This document shows positions 5,077 to 7,242 of a stretch of DNA of 7,242 bases, one piece after another (position 1 is the stretch's first letter; the number at the start of each line of letters is the position of its first letter). The stretch is from JACDAV01 sp036556145 (lineage in GTDB: Bacteria > Chloroflexota > Limnocylindria > Limnocylindrales > CSP1-4). Made by a program: the position numbers and the translations under genes. A model generated the notes under the pieces. That model was given only the letters and a program-made list of their open reading frames with translations, was not told the origin of the DNA and did no database searches. The DNA lies in contig DATBKB010000122.1 in the NCBI GenBank assembly GCA_036556145.1, positions 1-7,242 of the forward strand, read 5' to 3'.

Positions 5077-5619
5077 GTGAGCCAGCCCGGAGGCAAGCCC
5101 GCCGCCCGGACCGCGATCGTCATCACCGCCAGCGACCGCAGCGCCGCGGGGGAGCGCGAGGACTCGTCCGGCAAGGCCGTCGCCGAGCGGCTCGAGGAGC
5201 TCGGCTTCAAGGTCGAGCGGATGGTCGTCCCCGACGACCGCGTCCGCATCGAGGCGACGCTCGTCGCCGCGGCCACGCGCCACCGGCTCGTGATGACGAC
5301 CGGCGGGACGGGGCTGACGCCGCGCGACGTGACGCCGCAGGCGACGCTCGCGGTGATCGACTACGAGGTGCCGGGCCTGGCCGAGGCGATGCGTGCCGAG
5401 GGCCGCCGCTCGACGCCGATGGCGGCGTTGAGCCGGGGCGTCGTCGGCGTTCGTGGCGGCTCGTTGATCGTCAACCTGCCGGGCAGCCCGCGGGGCGCGG
5501 CGGAGTCGCTCGAGGCGCTCGTGCCGGTCCTCGATCATGCGCTCGAGACGCTCGCCGGACCCTTCGACCACGCCGCCGCCGGCGGTCGCGCCGACGTCCC
5601 CGTGGCCGACGCCGGCTGA
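5077..5619 (+). CDS. mogA: MogA/MoaB family molybdopterin adenylyltransferase
   Basis: Members of this family adenylylate molybdopterin with ATP, and MoeA then uses the product for metal insertion. The 180-residue protein shows the fold's signature elements. Residues 11-20 carry Arg-Thr-Ala-Ile-Val-Ile-Thr-Ala-Ser-Asp, and Asp29-Ser-Ser-Gly-Lys matches the conserved Asp-x-Ser-Gly region. TTGGTGLTPRDVTPQAT (74-90) is the molybdopterin-binding motif, followed by Pro-Gly-Leu-Ala-Glu-Ala-Met-Arg (99-106), and NLPGSPRGAAE (133-143) completes the active site. MogA and MoaB cannot be separated confidently by sequence alone, so the symbol is provisional. The C-terminal ~18 residues, rich in Ala and Gly, are probably disordered. 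The GTG at 5077 is supported by AAAGGAG 6 nt upstream; the frame extends upstream only as a shadow of moaC. With moeA and moaC it forms a partial Moco gene set. Confidence 0.92.
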   Translation: MSQPGGKPAARTAIVITASDRSAAGEREDSSGKAVAERLEELGFKVERMVVPDDRVRIEATLVAAATRHRLVMTTGGTGLTPRDVTPQATLAVIDYEVPGLAEAMRAEGRRSTPMAALSRGVVGVRGGSLIVNLPGSPRGAAESLEALVPVLDHALETLAGPFDHAAAGGRADVPVADAG

Positions 5620-5636
5620 TGGACGCCGGGCCATGA
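5619..5636 (+). other. Bridging mini-ORF (5 codons) between mogA and the EtfD-like gene
   Basis: The mogA stop and an ATG overlap as TGATG (5617-5621). This opens a 5-codon frame, MDAGP, whose TGA (5634-5636) overlaps the next gene's ATG as ATGA (5633-5636). There is no Shine-Dalgarno before 5633, so a termination-reinitiation relay is a plausible way to start the EtfD-like gene. Translation of the mini-ORF is not shown by sequence alone. Confidence 0.3.
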
Positions 5637-7242
5637 TCGAGTCGCTCACGCGCGTCCCCGGATACCCGCTCGTCTTCCCGGTGTTCTACGGCGCGCTGCT
5701 CGTGTTCCTGCTCGTGATGGCGCGCCACCTGCGGGTCTTCGCCGCGGCGCGCGCCGACGGTCCGAGCCCGTTCTCGAACATCCCCGCGCGCCTCGTCGGC
5801 CTCGTCCGGTATGCGTTCGTCCAGACGAAGATGTTCAAGGACTGGCGGGCGGGCCTCATGCACGCCGGCATCTTCTGGGGCTTCGTCCTGCTGACCGTCG
5901 GGACCGTCAACATCGTCACGGGCGGCCTCGTCGAGGCCGTGCTGTCGGCGCCGTTCGACGGCCTGCTGTGGGCGGCGATCAGCGCGATGCAGAACGTCGT
6001 CGCAGTGATCGTCCTGGCATCGATCCTGTGGGCGTTCTGGCGGCGGCTCGTGTCGCGGCCGCGGCGCCTCACCTACAACCGCGACGCGCTCCTGATCCTC
6101 GGGATGATCGGCGGCGTCGTCGCCACGGAGCTCCTGGCCGAGGCGCTCGAGTTCGCGATCCACGGCAGCGAGCCGGGCGCGTTCGTGTCGGCGGCCCTGG
6201 CGGTACCGTTGCGCACGGTCGACGCGTCGACGCTCGAGGTCGCGTTCGTAGCCGCGTGGTGGGCGCACATCCTGCTCGTCGCGGCCTTCCTCGTGTACCT
6301 GCCGTTCAGCAAGCACCTCCACATCGCGACGAGCTTCCCGAACATCTATTTCCGGAAGCTCGCGCCGCGGGGCGAGCTGCCGTCGATCGACCTCGAGGAC
6401 GAAAAGGCGACCTTCGGCGTGAAGTCCCTGGCGGATCTCGGCTGGAAGGACCTCCTCGACGGGTTCACGTGCACCGAGTGCGGGCGCTGCCAGGAGGCGT
6501 GCCCGGCCTGGAACACCGGGAAGCCGCTCAACCCAAAGACGTTCATCATGGGAATCCGGGACATGTCCGTCGAGGCCGAGCACGGCCTCAACCTCATCCC
6601 GAACTCGCCGCTCGTGCGCGACACGTACGGCCTCGACGACCGACTGTCGGCGACAGCGCTCGCGAAGCCGATCGTCGACGACGCGATCCCGTACGAGGCA
6701 GTCTGGGACTGCGTCACGTGCGGCGCCTGCGTCGAGGCGTGCCCGGTGCTCATCGAGCACGTCGACAAGATCGTCGGGCTGCGCCGGAACCTCGTGCTGG
6801 AGCAGTCAAGGTTTCCCTCCGAGCTCACCGCCGCGTTCCGGAACATGGAGGGCCCCGCCAACCCGTGGGGCCAGCCGCCGGCCGCCCGGACCGACTGGAC
6901 GAAGGGTCTGCCGTTCGAGGTGCCAACGGTCTCCGCGCTTGCCGCGTCCGGCGAGCTCGACGAGATCGAGGTCCTCTACTGGGTCGGCTGCGCGGCCGCG
7001 TTCGACGAGCGGAACAAGAAGGTGGCCCGGGCATTCGCCACGTGCCTCTCGGCGGCCGGCGTGCGCTTCGCGATCCTCGGCCAGGAGGAGTCGTGCACCG
7101 GCGACCCGGCGCGCCGGATGGGCAACGAGTACGTCTGGCAGATCCTCGCCGGGTCGAACGTCGAGACGCTCAACCGGTATGCGATGGGGGAGCGGACGAT
7201 CGTCACGGCGTGCCCGCACTGCTTCAACACGATCTCGAACGA
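5633..7242 (+). CDS. EtfD/EMO-like membrane heme and Fe-S oxidoreductase (ETF:menaquinone oxidoreductase type), 3'-truncated
   Basis: The window contains 536 complete codons with no stop, so the C-terminus is missing. An N-terminal NarI-like membrane part has helices near residues 13-30, 72-98, 113-136, 150-172 and 206-224. Candidate heme b ligands include His77, His212, His228 and His230. A ferredoxin-like domain follows with two 4Fe-4S motifs: Cys280/283/286/290 (CTECGRCQEACP) and Cys360/363/366/370 (CVTCGACVEACP). From ~447 comes the first CCG (HdrD/GlpC-type) domain with Cys453, EESCTGDPARR (485-495) and ACPHC (526-530). A second CCG domain is expected beyond the window. This architecture matches mycobacterial EtfD (Rv0338c) and the Geobacter EMO proteins, which carry electrons from electron-transfer flavoprotein to menaquinone. 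A heterodisulfide-reductase-like subunit of another complex remains possible, since no etfAB gene is visible. The ATG at 5633 has no Shine-Dalgarno and lies 13 nt after mogA. Confidence 0.87.
   Translation, partial: MIESLTRVPGYPLVFPVFYGALLVFLLVMARHLRVFAAARADGPSPFSNIPARLVGLVRYAFVQTKMFKDWRAGLMHAGIFWGFVLLTVGTVNIVTGGLVEAVLSAPFDGLLWAAISAMQNVVAVIVLASILWAFWRRLVSRPRRLTYNRDALLILGMIGGVVATELLAEALEFAIHGSEPGAFVSAALAVPLRTVDASTLEVAFVAAWWAHILLVAAFLVYLPFSKHLHIATSFPNIYFRKLAPRGELPSIDLEDEKATFGVKSLADLGWKDLLDGFTCTECGRCQEACPAWNTGKPLNPKTFIMGIRDMSVEAEHGLNLIPNSPLVRDTYGLDDRLSATALAKPIVDDAIPYEAVWDCVTCGACVEACPVLIEHVDKIVGLRRNLVLEQSRFPSELTAAFRNMEGPANPWGQPPAARTDWTKGLPFEVPTVSALAASGELDEIEVLYWVGCAAAFDERNKKVARAFATCLSAAGVRFAILGQEESCTGDPARRMGNEYVWQILAGSNVETLNRYAMGERTIVTACPHCFNTISN

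Noticed and set aside
5471..6760. A 429-codon minus-strand open frame opposite mogA and the EtfD-like gene
   Set aside because: Highly charged Arg/Asp/Glu translation without fold-like pattern; the plus strand carries clear Fe-S and heme-domain motifs.

Overview
This is a strongly GC-rich bacterial chromosome segment. Most genes have nearly all third codon positions G or C, GTG starts are frequent and intergenic gaps are tiny. I see no rRNA, tRNA, CRISPR array, insertion sequence, origin or phage gene. Three traits together suggest a Chloroflexota lineage (Limnocylindria/Ellin6529-like), or less likely an actinobacterium. These traits are apparently leaderless GTG starts placed 6-7 nt after a -10-like hexamer, a DUF4332 protein, and a membrane-bound Fe-S ETF:quinone oxidoreductase of the EtfD type. 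This placement is inference; no marker gene is present.

Layout. (1) 4-444, + strand: an unrecognised small lipoprotein with a clearly different codon profile from the rest. (2) 445-486: a short convergent gap with a small GC hairpin. (3) 487-735, - strand: a DUF4242 protein with a strong Shine-Dalgarno. It is divergent from (4) 823-1212, + strand, a DUF4332 helix-hairpin-helix-like protein. The 87-nt space between them can hold promoters for both. (5) From 1260 to the window end, one tightly packed + strand gene series: a DUF1461/Lit-type four-helix membrane protein, a site-2 protease (M50) with two CBS domains, moeA, moaC, mogA/moaB, and an EtfD-like heme/Fe-S membrane oxidoreductase cut off by the window end.

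How the genes fit together. moeA, moaC and mogA belong to molybdenum cofactor synthesis. MoaC acts at the cPMP step, MogA adenylylates molybdopterin and MoeA inserts molybdate. moaA, moaD, moaE and mobA are not here. The two intramembrane enzymes upstream, a predicted lipoprotein acyl-transferase relative and an intramembrane protease, overlap by ATGA, and the protease overlaps moeA by ATGA. The downstream EtfD-like protein would pass electrons from electron-transfer flavoprotein (for example from fatty-acid beta-oxidation) to menaquinone. Four of the five junctions in this series are stop/start overlaps, or are bridged by a very short ORF that itself overlaps the stop before and the start after it.

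I did not find an obviously new multi-gene defence or mobile system. The most unusual signals are the Lit/S2P-CBS/Moco coupling, the two bridging mini-ORFs, the Arg/Gly-rich MoaC tail, a 24-nt in-frame duplication in moeA, and the repeated leaderless-start pattern.
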